Source: Anthostomella pinea
Lineage: Eukaryota; Ascomycota; Sordariomycetes; Xylariales; Xylariaceae
Direction: 5' to 3'
Assembly (NCBI GenBank): GCA_963556695.1
Contig: CAUWAG010000010.1
Coordinates: 4,464,001 to 4,528,000, forward strand
DNA length: 64,000 nt
The position numbers and the translations under genes were made by a program. This document shows positions 24,480-35,921 of this stretch, piece by piece (the first letter of the stretch is position 1; the number at the start of each line of letters is the position of its first letter). The notes under the pieces are model-generated. The model ran no database searches, was not told the origin of the DNA, and saw nothing but the letters and a program-made list of their open reading frames with translations.

Positions 24480-25422
24480 AGAAAACTCAAAGGGAAGGAA
24501 GCAAGAATGGGCGAGGCTCGGATGACAATCAATGTCTGATCAATATGCAATGTCAGACGTACTAGGCCTTGGCGATTCTAGTCAATGAATGCTCGAAACT
24601 TCGTACCTTCTAACATTAACGAATTTCCGGACCAGGCAACAACGACCAATCATCAGTTAATAAACTGCTACTAAACGGGCAAAATGTCACCCAAACGTTG
24701 AAATCGATTACCATTTATTAATTCTAACACCCCGTCCATGAACGGTAATTAAATCGTGAGAAGCCCTCGAGCGTTCGTTGGCTGATACGGGTAGATTCCA
24801 GTACCTACTGGCAATGCTCATATACCTAAGTATCATTGGCTTGAGGAACGCGGGGAAGCCTTGCGTATTAGGAAGCTGTGAAAGACTTGTTCCAAAACCT
24901 AGTGTAGGACTACTAGTCGGCAACCTCAGCTGTAAAAAAGGGGGTGGGGGGCGTGGGGGTCGGCGTGGCCCAACTTAAATCCTGCGATCTGATTGGTACG
25001 GAGGCTTCTGTACCCGATCTGATGTTCGATTTGTATGGCTGGTTTGATTGGCTGGCTGGGAGCCTGGGCTCCTGGCTGCCTCCCTCCTGGCTGGCTGCCT
25101 CCTGGCTGGGGTTTCCAGGGTTATTGGCTGGCTGGCAACGTACGGACTACACGTCTGACTGGCGGCTTTCTTTTAGCTGGCTAGCTGGCTAGTCACGTAC
25201 GGACCACGACCTTCGGCCCCCAAGGCCAGCAAGCGGGCATTTCCGTCTTCCGACGGCGTCGGCGATGGCGGCGGAACAAGGCTTCCCCGGATTCTTGAAG
25301 CCAATAAACAGCAGATGGACCGGTTGGATTGTACGAAGTTTGCACATAAAAGGCGGTATCCTTGGAAGACGCGGGGGTAACTGCTTCAAACATTCCTATT
25401 GGTCATCTGTGCCGCCTGCCAC
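24480..25422. other. intergenic, low-complexity
   Basis: The region contains a tract rich in GGCTGG/CTGGCTGC units at about 25028-25190. No gene is supported. It separates the 5' end of the HET gene from the 3' end of the dscA gene. Confidence 0.5.
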
Positions 25423-27978
25423 TCACAGCGGCGGCAGCTCCTCCCTACAAATCGGGCACTGCAGCCGAAACCGCATCCAGCCCTCCAGGCAGACGCTATG
25501 GAAGATGTGCCGGCACGGCGTGACCATGTACATGCGCCTCGCAAAGACGCCCGCGACGCCGCCGGCCGCGGGGTCGTCGTGGCCCGCCCTCACGACCGGG
25601 ACCTCGAGCGCCTCCCGGCAGATCGCGCAGTCGATCGCATGGATGTTCGTGTGCTTGTTCCTCTCCCCCCTGCTCTCCTCGTTGCTCTTGACGCGCTCAA
25701 TCGTGGGGCTGCTGGACGCGGACACGAGCCCGATCGGCAGCCCGCCGGCCTCCATGTTGTCCTCTCGCAGTACCGGGTGGTATTCCCACGCCTCCGGCAT
25801 CCACCCCTTAGGTATTCCGAATCTGGGCCCAAGGACCGACTGTGCGACAAGGGCCCAGATCTGGATCCATACCCAGCCCGCGAGCACAGCAAACGCAGTC
25901 CAGTCAGTTTCTGCAAATGCGAAATTGTCGGCCCAGATGTAGAAGTAGGCAATGGGAACCGAGCGCAAAATAGACTGTCCAATGACAAACTGCCAGGACA
26001 GGGCCCGCCGGCAGTTGCGGTACACGTTGCGGTATATTTGAGGCGTCCAGAACGAGAGGTAGACAAAGGCAACAGTATTGAAGTATGCGGAGCGAAGACC
26101 TGGTCTCCAGGTCGAGGCTGCAAGGCTAAGGAATATCGTGCATATGGCAATCAGCAGAAGGCGACCGATGATGGTGGTAAGGGGTGTTTCGTTGCTCTGC
26201 GCGTTTGCTGCCGGGGCCCCTGCGGTGACGGGTGCTGGAAGGGTCGCATTGGCGTTGTTGTTCGTTACTTCGGCAATTTCAGCATCGAGGTCCTGGTCCG
26301 AAGGTATTATGATGGGAGGAGATGGTGGCCGACCAGCAGTGTCCAGGGTTAGAGCCGGACGCTGACCAGGCGCACTGGAGGGGGCGTTTGCCGATGCCGG
26401 CACTGGAACATCTGCAGGAGTTGAGGCAGGCCTTGATGTGTTCGCTGGAGCGGGGTTTTGTCGTTCCCTATTCCGCTCTTGTCGTCGTCGTTCAGGCTCC
26501 TGCACCTTATGTATTTCGAAGAGGAAGAAGGCTCCGACAGAGGCAGCCAAGCACGAAACACAGGTCACCACCAGTGAGGGCAACAAAGTGGTCGATGCGG
26601 ACAAGCTCCACCCAGTTGAGCCGGCGAAGATGATGCCGTCAGCGAGCAGCATCATGCTCATTGTGTAGAAGCTGACTCGTCCGAGCGTTGAGGGCGTGGA
26701 TGTCTCCCTCATTTGCAACTTCAATAGTTGAACCTGTCCAAAGATGACTAGTGCCAGACCTAGAAGCCATGTGCTAACACTGTAGATAAAGACTTCTTGC
26801 TTCACGCCGACTAGGTGCTCCCCGTCGACCGGCGCATATGCTGGAGGCCCCTTGCTCTCCAGAAAGAAGCCGCAATCAGGAGAGTAGATGATAGATGACA
26901 TCTGAAGTCTGGGCGTAGCCTTATGCGGAACTCCCTGAGGAAAGCGAAGCTCATGTTCGATATCCTGAATGGCTTTGACCACGTTCTCAGGCCCTGTAAG
27001 ACTAGGCTGTACTTGCATAATATCGCGGTCCAGGGGGTGGATTTGGATATAAAGCAGGTACTCGCAGTGTGGAGTGGGATTCCAAGCTTCACCCGGAGCA
27101 TCTACTGTTGACGTCCAAGGATCGGTCTGATCGGTGAAGGTTCGCCTCTCCTTTCTCTCTAAGACTCTATCCAGAGTTCTGTTCAGGAGTGCTTGGCTTG
27201 ACTGAAAGAAGTCGGGCCGTGTGGTGAGGTGAGGTAGGCCGAAGATGCCCGCAAACTTCTCGCTGGTGGTTGTCAGGAGCATTGCTCCTTGTCGAGGCCA
27301 GTGGACGCCATGGAGGCGCATTTCCCAATTGCTCCCGATCCCTTTGATGTCGTCGATGCTGACCGTAGCAGCGACCTCCCGGGCCCGTACTTCTGCCTCT
27401 AGTAAAATTCTTGGGTCGATCTTCTCTGGCTCAGTGCTGGCATTCTCGTCATCGTCAATTCGAAGCAGTATCTTCCCCTCTGAACCTGTGACATTCCTGC
27501 CCCAGTCAGAGTTCCCGCCATTCCAATTGACACCCGGACTAATGGCGCTCAAATTGTAGCTCGAATGGAACCTCGGTGAAGATGTGTTTGTCCTATCCCA
27601 CAAGCCGCGCACCACACCTGTAGCGTTCTGCCACACGGGCTGCTGGGCTTCCGGTATTCCCACGGCATTGCGGCTCCATTCCTCGCATCGAGTCCTAAAA
27701 CGTCCCAGGTCCTCCCATACGTATGTGTCCTCCTCTCGGAACCCCGTGATATTCAAGTACTTCGGTTCCGTCTCGAGTGGATCATCGTGAAGTCGAGGGG
27801 CGAAGTCGCCCCAGTTTGTGCTATTCAGGATGCCATGGGCATATCGGTGACGTGCAAGGCGATTTCTAACCAGGCCTGGACCGGCGATCAGCCCTGGTCC
27901 CGAGTCCGGACTAGAGACGAGCCAGAATAGTACGAGGATGAGGAAGAGGACGCGTGCGTTATCTTGCGGAGGCGGCAT
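25423..27978 (-). CDS. dscA: Dsc E3 ubiquitin ligase complex subunit A (Tul1-type RING ligase)
   Basis: A single exon of 851 aa. The N-terminus has a signal/anchor helix (VLFLILVLFWLVSS) and a long lumenal domain with several N-glycosylation sequons. About seven hydrophobic segments follow from roughly residue 410 to 730, for example STWLLGLALVIFGQVQLL and AYFNTVAFVYLSFWTPQIYR. They are split by a Pro/Ala-rich cytosolic loop. The C-terminus is a RING-H2 finger: CAICRE, then the long insert typical of this family, then TPCRHIFHSVCLEGW and CPICREELPPL. This order matches fission yeast Dsc1 and budding yeast Tul1. The complex resides in Golgi/endosomal membranes, ubiquitinates membrane proteins and, in many fungi, is needed to cleave the sterol regulator SREBP. 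It is transcribed divergently from the HSBP1-like gene. Confidence 0.93.
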   Translation of the reverse strand: MPPPQDNARVLFLILVLFWLVSSPDSGPGLIAGPGLVRNRLARHRYAHGILNSTNWGDFAPRLHDDPLETEPKYLNITGFREEDTYVWEDLGRFRTRCEEWSRNAVGIPEAQQPVWQNATGVVRGLWDRTNTSSPRFHSSYNLSAISPGVNWNGGNSDWGRNVTGSEGKILLRIDDDENASTEPEKIDPRILLEAEVRAREVAATVSIDDIKGIGSNWEMRLHGVHWPRQGAMLLTTTSEKFAGIFGLPHLTTRPDFFQSSQALLNRTLDRVLERKERRTFTDQTDPWTSTVDAPGEAWNPTPHCEYLLYIQIHPLDRDIMQVQPSLTGPENVVKAIQDIEHELRFPQGVPHKATPRLQMSSIIYSPDCGFFLESKGPPAYAPVDGEHLVGVKQEVFIYSVSTWLLGLALVIFGQVQLLKLQMRETSTPSTLGRVSFYTMSMMLLADGIIFAGSTGWSLSASTTLLPSLVVTCVSCLAASVGAFFLFEIHKVQEPERRRQERNRERQNPAPANTSRPASTPADVPVPASANAPSSAPGQRPALTLDTAGRPPSPPIIIPSDQDLDAEIAEVTNNNANATLPAPVTAGAPAANAQSNETPLTTIIGRLLLIAICTIFLSLAASTWRPGLRSAYFNTVAFVYLSFWTPQIYRNVYRNCRRALSWQFVIGQSILRSVPIAYFYIWADNFAFAETDWTAFAVLAGWVWIQIWALVAQSVLGPRFGIPKGWMPEAWEYHPVLREDNMEAGGLPIGLVSASSSPTIERVKSNEESRGERNKHTNIHAIDCAICREALEVPVVRAGHDDPAAGGVAGVFARRMYMVTPCRHIFHSVCLEGWMRFRLQCPICREELPPL

Positions 27979-28363
27979 AGCAGTATCGTGTGCCCATCGT
28001 GTTTATAAGTACTGCTAGAGAATGATGCGGCGTTTTGACATACGGTAATGTTATTGTTCGAATATCAGAAATTTGGCAACCTCATGTCGTCGAGTCACCA
28101 AGGGAACCTCGGGAAGTACCAACGTAAGTCAGCAGCTGCCCGTAATAGCAGTCCCACAGCTGCGGATCGGGAAGCTTCAAAGGGTCTGGTGCACAGACCA
28201 CAGCGCGGAGCTATCGATTCTCAATGCCGACTGGCAACATGCGAAGTCAGCGCGGACCTTGACGCGACGACATCAGGACGCAGAACATCACGAGCAAATC
28301 CCCAAAAACGTTATTCGACCCTCACGGTAATTGGCCCGTGACTTCACATTAATTGACCTCAAC
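27979..28363. promoter_or_regulatory. divergent promoter region, dscA / HSBP1-like
   Basis: This 385 bp lies between two head-to-head start codons and must hold both promoters and 5' UTRs. No specific factor site stands out. Confidence 0.4.
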
Positions 28364-28727
28364 ATGTCGTCCAAAAAGTCTGAATCACCTGTCAAGAAGG
28401 AGTCTGGCAGCGTAAGTCCATTGCATGTGGGAGAGTTTGTCAAAGCACTAGCTAACAAGTCGGCGAATTCAGAGTTCGGACGAGCTGACGGCTGTGGTCG
28501 AGGAGCTGCTCAATTCCCTATCGAACAAGTTCGCAGGCGTGTCGAGCGAGATTTTCGCAAAGAGTGAGTAGTGTGCTCCGCCCGGTATACACTCAGCTAG
28601 TTCTGAATACTAACTCTCAATGCTCTGCACAGTGGACGAGATGTCGCGACGTTTGGACAACCTCGAAGCCGCGCTCCAGGCCAACCAAGGGAGCAGCAGT
28701 GACGCGTCAACGAAATCTTTGCAGTGA
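28364..28727 (+). CDS. heat shock factor-binding protein 1 (HSBP1)-like, 77 aa
   Basis: Three exons: 28364-28411, 28473-28563 and 28633-28727. The introns are bounded by GTAAGT...TTCAG and GTGAGT...TGCACAG, and the joints are in frame. The N-terminus is short, basic and disordered (MSSKKSESPVKKESGS). The rest is a single amphipathic helix with the heptads of HSBP1: DELTAVVEELLNSLSNKFAG, then the second-exon end joined at SEIFAK to MDEMSRRLDNLEAALQ. HSBP1 is a small trimeric/hexameric coiled-coil protein that binds the heat-shock factor trimerisation domain and dampens the heat response; it is also tied to the WASH complex. Family length (about 75-80 aa) matches. A tail of Ser/Asp/Thr ends in KSLQ. 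Confidence 0.88.
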
Positions 28728-28911
28728 TACGGGATACACGCAGGAGTCATTATGGGCACAGCACGGCGTTCTTGGAGTTCGAGGCATGTGGGATATTAGG
28801 GTTTGAATGATACAACACGTTTCTCTAAACCGTAGGACGCCTTTTTAGTCCAGGTAAACTCGATCAATTGCTACTACAACACAACACCCCCGCCAGCCGT
28901 CACTCAAGAGC

Positions 28912-30081
28912 CTATAGCTCGTCCTTACCGGTGATCTTGTCGGCGACCTGCTGGAGGTACTGCTTGAGGATGTTGGACTTGGTCTGGAGCTCGTCCAACT
29001 TGGCCGGGGCAAGGCCGCCCTTTCTAATGATGTTATCCAATCGAGCCGATTCCTTGGCGACGTAGCCCTCATTCTGCGAGAGCTTGTCAAAGACCTTGAT
29101 GTAGTACTCGGCGTACTTGTATTGTGCGTCTCCGGCCAGTCCTTCAGCTGCCTTCTTGGCTTCGGCAGCAAGCTCGGTGATCTTGTCGGTGCCGGCCGTG
29201 TACTTCTGGGCAATGTGGTTGAGGATGTCGATGGTGCCGGCATACGCATCGAGGCCGCCACCGGCGACACGGTGAGTACCAGTCTTCTCGTTGATGAATG
29301 TGATAAGGTCCTGCTCGCTACGGCCGCCATCGTACAGTATGCCTTCAGCCGAGCCCTTGGGGAAGAACTTGAGGGTAGGGTACGATGAGACACCCTCTGA
29401 GCTGGCAGTTGCTTTGCTGTTTTCAGCCTCGGCATCGACCTTGGCAATCACAACACCAGGCTCGTTGATGAAGTCCTCAGCCAGTGTCTCCCAGGTAGGA
29501 GCCAAGCTCTTGCAGTCTATGCCGAGTTAGTAGGATACAAAGCGGCATAGGTATGGCATTAGGCACTTACGACCGCACCACGGAGCAGTGAAGGCAACAA
29601 GGACATCCTTGTCACCGCCAACGGTCTCCTTGAACGTCTTGTCGGTCAACATTTCCACCTGGCTGGGCATCTCCAGCTTTCTCTTGGCCTTCGCGCCAGA
29701 CTTATCCGTGACGAACTTTGTCAAACTCTCCAGATCCCGGCCGCCTTGGTAGTCTTGCGGCGTGTCGCTCTTGCCGTCGAACCACTTGAGGGTAGGGAAT
29801 CCTTGTACACCGAATCGCTTACCCAGTGACTTCTCAGCATCGGCGTCGACTTTGGCGATTTGGACATTCTTGTTCGTAGCAAATCCTGAGGCTAGCTGCT
29901 CGTAGACGGGTGCGAGGCTCTTGCAGTGTCCACACCATGGTGCGAAGAACTCGACGAGGGTGGGCTTGCCCGACTTTAGGACAATGTCGTCAAAGTTACC
30001 CGGGACGAGGTCGAGGACGGCAGACTTGGCTGCCACGGCGGCAGCAAGACCGGCGAGCACGAAGCTCTTGAGGAGAACCAT
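28912..30081 (-). CDS. protein disulfide isomerase, ERp38 type, 371 aa
   Basis: Two exons: 30081-29571 and 29516-28912, with a 54-bp intron. The start at 30081 gives a clear signal peptide (MVLLKSFVLAGLAAAVAAKS). Two thioredoxin domains follow: the first with FFAPWCGHCKSLAPVYEQL near residue 47, the second with FTAPWCGHCKSLAPTWETL near residue 166. The intron falls inside the second CGHC codon run. The C-terminal third is the helical ERp29-C/P5-like domain. The protein ends in GKDEL, an ER-retention signal. This a-a'-D layout matches the fungal ERp38 family, which forms and rearranges disulfides in secretory proteins in the ER lumen. The upstream in-frame extension to 30279 lacks signal-peptide character and is rejected as the start. 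It is divergent from RPS29. Confidence 0.93.
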
Positions 30082-30618
30082 GATTGCTTTCTGCACAAAG
30101 AAGGTAGCAAATGGTTGTACGGGTGGTTGCAGATGACAAAAGATGTGCACGAGGACAGAGGACACAGGATACGGGGAGGAGATAGTCTGATTAAAGGTAG
30201 GTACAGCGAGGGGCGAATGGTGGTTCTTATTAGTTCTAGCCGTAGCTGATTGACAGCATGTGCTTGCTTGATAATGCAAGCTTACCTGGCGGACAAAGAT
30301 GCCACTTCATCAACAGCTTGGATGGAGCTATCGATAAGGATAAGGCTGAGGCACGAGGCATATGTGGCGGTGCGTGGGACACATCAGATTGAAGCAAGCC
30401 ATGCGTTCGTCCCCGCCCTTGAATGAATGTGGCACAGGACTCAGGAGGCGCTAATTCTTCGGAGATCCGCTGCAACCCTGAGCGACACCACACAAAAAAA
30501 CCATCTCGCTAATCCACAAAATCACATCGCGAACTTCCTCATCCCCAGCCAACGTCCGTCCAGCAACTCAACGCAACGCTACCGTTCGTGACACCTCACT
30601 CTCAACACAACCGACAAC
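30082..30618. promoter_or_regulatory. divergent promoter region, PDI / RPS29
   Basis: This 537-bp spacer lies between two head-to-head genes. Pyrimidine-rich leader sequence precedes the S29 start. Confidence 0.4.
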
Positions 30619-30940
30619 ATGTCTCACGAATCCGTCTGGAACTCCCGCCCGCGCGGCTACGGCAAGGGCGCTCGCGGCTGGTACGTCTCCAGATCGACGA
30701 TATCTTGAAGAAGGCCACGGAATATGCTGCTAACGCGATGGACCCCTCACAGCCGAGTCTGCACTCACAAGGCCGGTCTGATCCGCAAGTACGGCCTCGA
30801 CATCTGCCGTCAGTGCTTCCGCGAGAAGTCTCACCAGATCGGTTTCGTCAAGGTACGGATATCCGCGAGAACGCGACCGATACGCGAACGAGGGAAAGAG
30901 AATTGGCAGAAACTAACATAATTTTGTCCAGCACCGTTAA
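30619..30940 (+). CDS. RPS29: 40S ribosomal protein S29 (uS14), 56 aa
   Basis: Three exons: 30619-30680, 30753-30852 and 30932-30940. The last adds only two codons (His-Arg) and the stop. The exon junctions give [20 protein letters not shown], then [20 protein letters not shown], then [14 protein letters not shown] plus HR. The C-x2-C...C-x2-C zinc ribbon and 56-residue length are diagnostic for eukaryotic S29, a zinc-binding protein of the small-subunit head. Three introns' worth of splice signals in such a short gene is normal for fungal ribosomal protein genes. The arginine after SRP is unremarkable. Confidence 0.95.
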
Positions 30941-30959
30941 ATCTCTCCATCACGCCAGT

Positions 30960-31965
30960 TTCCCACACCTCACCACGAATTTTTCTCGACAGGCATCTAC
31001 GACGCGATTGCGGAAATGGAGTTGTCGGATTTTGATCAGGAACATGGTTCAGCACATGTCTAATGCATCGAGGAGGCATCGAGAACACGGGCTTGCGTGG
31101 AGGGAAGAGCAGGTTAGCTCATGTCTAGCTAGGGAGCTAGATCACCGCGGCAATGCTTACGAATACTCGATGACGATCTGCGTCTGTTTTCTCTGGACGA
31201 TTGAAATATTGTGAAGATAGCGGCACCGCTACGTGGGCTTCATTTGTGACAATCTAGCCGATGTTTTTTCGCCGCGCAGGAATACACTGACTGGGCAGGT
31301 CGAATCACTGGGGTCTACATAACAACGTTTGGATGGCCGTGGGCGGACGACGCATCACCCACTTAGCAAACATTCGCACTTCGGCGTCGCTCTCGCACCT
31401 AGAATGCCCGCTCGCGATATGGAAGCCCTACGGGCTGGACCAGTGACTCCAGTTAGGTGCGATCCGATGCACACTACCAGCACCCCGCTCACAGACTCGC
31501 CAGTCGGGATCCGGACCTTCGAGGAGACTCATTAGTCCTCATGCTTTTCGCGACTGACTGGACTCAGTAAGAGAGCTTTTCCTGTCCATCTTGACTGTAC
31601 CATTGTCTAGATCACAGGTCTCGTGTTTCGAGAAGCGCTCAGGCTTCCCTACAACCGTCCAAATGACGGAGTCGCGATTTTGCATATGATTATTATTATT
31701 CTGATCTAATCTGGTATCCGTCGATACCGCTGACTCCTACGAGTCTTCCCAAGACGCCGAACGCCTTGGCTTGCTTTCTGTCCACCGTTCTTCCATATCC
31801 GCAAACATCTAACCCGTAGCTCGCGTGCAACAAGGAGGCCGCGGGCCTCAACTATGTCACAGGCAACGGAGCCGTTGTGATTGCGCCATCCTCAACTTCA
31901 TCAACAGGTTCGCGCTCTGCCGTTTGACAGACTCGACAGATATCAAACCACCATCTCCAAAGAGG
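30960..31965. other. stretch without a supported gene
   Basis: This is the 3' flank of RPS29 and 3' flank of the MFS gene. A short coding-like segment with an acceptor-like CCCGTAG lies at about 31818-31925 (ACNKEAAGLNYVTGNGAVVI), but nothing connects to it. Confidence 0.4.
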
Positions 31966-31969
31966 TCGC

Positions 31970-34016
31970 TCAGGGGTTACTGACGTAACTCCTCGCGCGC
32001 CTCAGATCCTCATCATCCTCGTCATCCTCGCGCACGACGGGCGCACCGCCATCGTTCGCACCGCCCGCCTTCTCGTCCTCCTCGCCTGCATACGCGTACT
32101 TTGAACTGCGCCGGATACGGGCGCCGTAAATCCAGAACAGGAACGGGATGCCGCAGCAGGCCAGGCTGATAAAGGCAAGCAAGGAGCTGGCCCACTCGTA
32201 GCCGAGGCGGTCGTACATCTGGTTAGTAAAGAGCACAACAGCAGCGCCCCAAAACGAGCGGATGCACGTCTTGGCCGCGAGCGCCGACGCCGCCTGGTGC
32301 TGGTACGCGTCCACGAGGTAGTTGTTGGCCGAGTTGTACAGGAAGATGAAGCCGAAGCCGACGGGGAAGCCGGCCAGGCAGGGCCCCACCCACGTCAGAC
32401 GCTGATACGACGACCAGGCGAAGATGAAGAGCCCGATGGGGATCAGCCAGCAGGACGCCATCATGGGCACGAGGCGCAGCTCCGGCGGGGGCAGGCGGCC
32501 CGCGTGTGGCGCGATGAGCTTGCGGTAGTGGTTGTTGACAAGCGGCGCGCACACGGCGGAGCAGACTACGCCTACGGCCAGGGGAATGCTTGATGGTGTG
32601 TCAGTCAGTAACCGTTCGCTCTTGAGAAACAAAATTGCAAATCAGGGATCTGCAGTAGTAAAAACTCACAACATGAGGCCGGTAATGCCGGAAGAATACC
32701 CCTTGCCCTTCTGGAAGATGATCGGGTAGGCGACGAAGAACATGTACAGAAGGCCGTAGAGGACCGACATATAGATGGAGATGAGGAGGACGATCAGCTC
32801 GCCGAACAGCAGTTGGAACGGCCGGACCAGGAAGATGCGCATGCGCTCCGAGAGGGGGCGCCGGTCGAGCTCCTGCTCCGTGACGTGTTCCGGCTCGCCC
32901 GTCTGCTCGCGCAGCTTCTTGGCACGGCGGGCTAGCAGCGTCGGCGCGTACGTCTCGGGCACGGTGAAGGTGATCAAGATCCAGACGACGGCGGCCATGA
33001 TGAGCTGGATCCAGTAGAGCCACCGCCAGCCGCAGGCGTCGGACAGGAAACCGCCGACGAGGGGTCCGACTATGATCGGTGGTTAGTCAGTTTCTCGACT
33101 GGAAAGCTATGATGTTGATGATGATGATGATGGAGGCAAAGACGTACTTGCAGGGCCAATGAAGGGAGCAGCCGAGAAGGCCGCCATGGGAATTCCTCGC
33201 TCCTCGGCTTTCCACATATCGGCCATGGTGCCTCCGACAAGTGTCATGGGCGCCGAGAACGCGATGCCGTCGATGGCACGGGCGACCAGGAGCGTAGCGA
33301 TGTTCTTGGCCACAGCACCGGGGATGATAAAGACCACAGCGACGAGGATCGTAGTTCCGCTTCAAAAACCATCTTCGTCAGCACCAGTGCAGGATATACC
33401 TCTTTGGTCGGGCACACTTACTAGATTATCCGCCTCCCGTAGAGTTCGGACAACGGAGCGAAAATCATGGGTCCTGTTCACGTCTCAGTCCCAACTCTCT
33501 CTCTCTCTCATGGAATAGCCGCTCCCTGGCAAGCGAGCACCAAGACGTACCGATTCCGAATCCCATCACGAAGAGCGTGATACTGAGCAGCGCAACCTCT
33601 TCGCTGACGTTGAACTCCTTCACCACGCCCGGGATGTCGGCCGTGACGACCGACGACGCAAACGCCACGACGAAGCAGGTGATCGCCACCACCATGGTGC
33701 AGTACCACTTGTAGGCTTTCGACCAGTTCTTCGGGTTCTCCGGGTCGTCGGGGTGGAAGGTGACCAGCTTGTAATGATGCTGCCCGTCCGGCTCCAGGGG
33801 CCCCGGGATCTCGCCCGGCTCCGTCTCGACCGTGTACTCGGCCAGGTTGGCGCCGGCGGACAGCGTCCGCGTGGGCAGGTTGACGAGGTCGACGCTCGCC
33901 GGCATGGTGTTGTTGTTCGCCGGCGGGGGCGTGACGGCCGGCTTGATGGAGTGCATGGTATTGATGTGGCCGGAGTCTCTTCCTCCTATCGTGGATGAGC
34001 TGTCGCTATCGGGCAT
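31970..34016 (-). CDS. MFS drug:H+ antiporter, DHA1 family, 582 aa
   Basis: Five exons: 34016-33551, 33473-33422, 33359-33148, 33069-32670 and 32588-31970, all with GT-AG introns and consistent phase. The N-terminal cytosolic tail of about 115 residues ends at [20 protein letters not shown], the classic entry to helix 1 in fungal DHA1 pumps. [20 protein letters not shown] is motif A, which spans the short second exon. [20 protein letters not shown] corresponds to the following helices; [20 protein letters not shown] sits in the central loop, and [14 protein letters not shown] is also typical. The tail is rich in Asp/Glu and ends RSYVSNP. Family members export drugs, polyamines or toxins; the substrate here cannot be read from sequence. 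Confidence 0.92.
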
Positions 34017-34079
34017 GTTGGGCGGTCTCTGCAATCTGAAAAATACTGGTCTCAGGGGTTCTCACACACATTGACTAGT

Positions 34080-35600
34080 AGCAGGATTCAACAGCGAATG
34101 CGAGGCAAGGGCGGGACCCTGCCCTCTTTATATCATCTCAAGGTCGACCTCAATCTGCTGGGATGTGAACATGAAGTCTAGCTCTGTTGACTCCTGTCGC
34201 CCATGCTCCACGTCGAGGAGGATCTCCATTGGGCCGTGGCAAGGGGAGTCCCGAGTTGCGCCTCTTCCTCGCGTCCTCGCAATGCCGATGGTCGGAGAGA
34301 GCCCAGCTCCTTTCCCTATTGTGGCAGGGTCTGGCTCCTCTGTTCACTACGCTGCCACGCACTGATGACGGGACGGAAGCAGACCAGTCCCTGTCAACAC
34401 CCGAGCGAAAGTAGCCTTGCTGGCCCTTGGTGCCTGTCAGGGCTGCCATGTCTCGCACGAGTGCAAACAAGACGGCACGTAATAAGTCATCGTTGTAACT
34501 TGTGGCCCACAATATAAGCATCGTCGCACTAGTCTTCTGATGTTCCACTAGAATGTCCACGGGTTGCACGAAGAAGCGACGGAGATGACTCGGGGATATT
34601 GACAGCTGAGGATTTCTGCCCCTAGGAAGACCCACCGTCCCGAAGACACGTTTTGACGAAAATCCCAGGGACTCTTTAGAACTGGCAGCGAGCTAGCTAC
34701 CTGTATATTGTGTCCAAAGCTGGGCGATAGTTTGGCAGTCAAGTGTTCATACAGAGAGGCCTGAATCCTGACCTCATGCCCGCTTGACTTCTGAAGTCAT
34801 TGGCAAGCGTCGACGTTGTCAGAAGAGGAGAGGCCGTCAAAGACTGGACCCCTTTCGATAAGAGTGGGGCCCGGAGCCGATGATCCACTCTCTCGCTTCC
34901 GTGAGCTTGAGGCGGGATCCACCCCTTTTCTCATGTTACACTAATTTTGGAACCAACGAACAACGAACAACACACAACCTGAAGGTTCGCACTCAATTGA
35001 AACATCCTATCTTCGACGGTCTTGCTAACGTTTGAATGTTCTCAACTTCCTCATCTTCACAACGCGACATTAGCCACATGTACCTAGGGAAGAACAGCCT
35101 CTGCAAAATGACAAGCGATCAATTCAAAAGGAGTCGCAGATCCATCGTCATGATTCATACCATAGCGAGGCGTTTTTTGGCGGGACCCTGCCAAGAGTCT
35201 CGCGGCGCGAAACCACGCGATCTTCGCGTGGTCCTCTTAAGGCGATAAGGCCGAGCACACTGCCCAATCTCGAATCGGCCGACTCTGATGAACAACATCG
35301 CGAGCAGGGGACAGACGTCATATGCCGCCCAACGAGTATTTAAATCAGAGGACTGCGCGAATGGTTCCTTAGCCCTGAATTTTGTATGTATCTTCTTTCT
35401 TTTGTCTTGGGAGAAACTCTGGAACAAGACGCTCATGGTGAGATCCTGAAAATGACATGACCGGTAATCAGGTAATGATTCCGGATTAGGTTCCCTAGAG
35501 TAAGTACTCCTGCCAGGCGGTTGGTTATACACATTAAAATATTTGACCACTTGCCAAATCAACAGTCACAGCAGGGAACAGAGTGACACACGCCCAGATA
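34080..35600. other. stretch without a supported gene
   Basis: The promoter of the MFS gene lies at the left edge. Only short opposing ORFs are seen. Confidence 0.4.
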
Positions 35601-35630
35601 AAGTCGTCGTTGACTATGGGAACTGCGTTT

Positions 35631-35910
35631 TCAATCCCCGTCGTCTATCTATACCCCACTGGCATACTCGAGACAGATATTCTCTGTAGTCCATGAGTAC
35701 GTCCATAATCTAACGACCGAATCCTCCGCGTAACCTAACTTGGTGGTGCCGGCGAAGCCCTCTCGCGATTTCAATGCCCGTCGTTCTATCTATACCCCAT
35801 CGGCAGACTCGAGACAGATATTATGTGTAGTCCACAAGTACGTCCATAATCTAGCGACCGAACCCTTCGCATATCCTACCTAGCTTGGTGGTGCCGGCGA
35901 ACCCCCCTCG
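35631..35910. repeat. tandem direct repeat, two units of about 140 bp
   Basis: Unit 1 (35631-35770) and unit 2 (35771-35910) share long blocks such as CGAGACAGATATT, GTACGTCCATAATCTA and CTTGGTGGTGCCGGCGAA, with scattered substitutions. Identity is high by eye. The second unit ends just past the stop codon of the neighbouring minus-strand ORF. No ORF or terminal inverted repeat is visible within. Confidence 0.75.
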
Positions 35911-35921
35911 ATGAAAAACCA

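Noticed and set aside
25399..26352. A 317-residue plus-strand ORF
   Set aside because: It is the antisense shadow of the dscA RING and membrane region.
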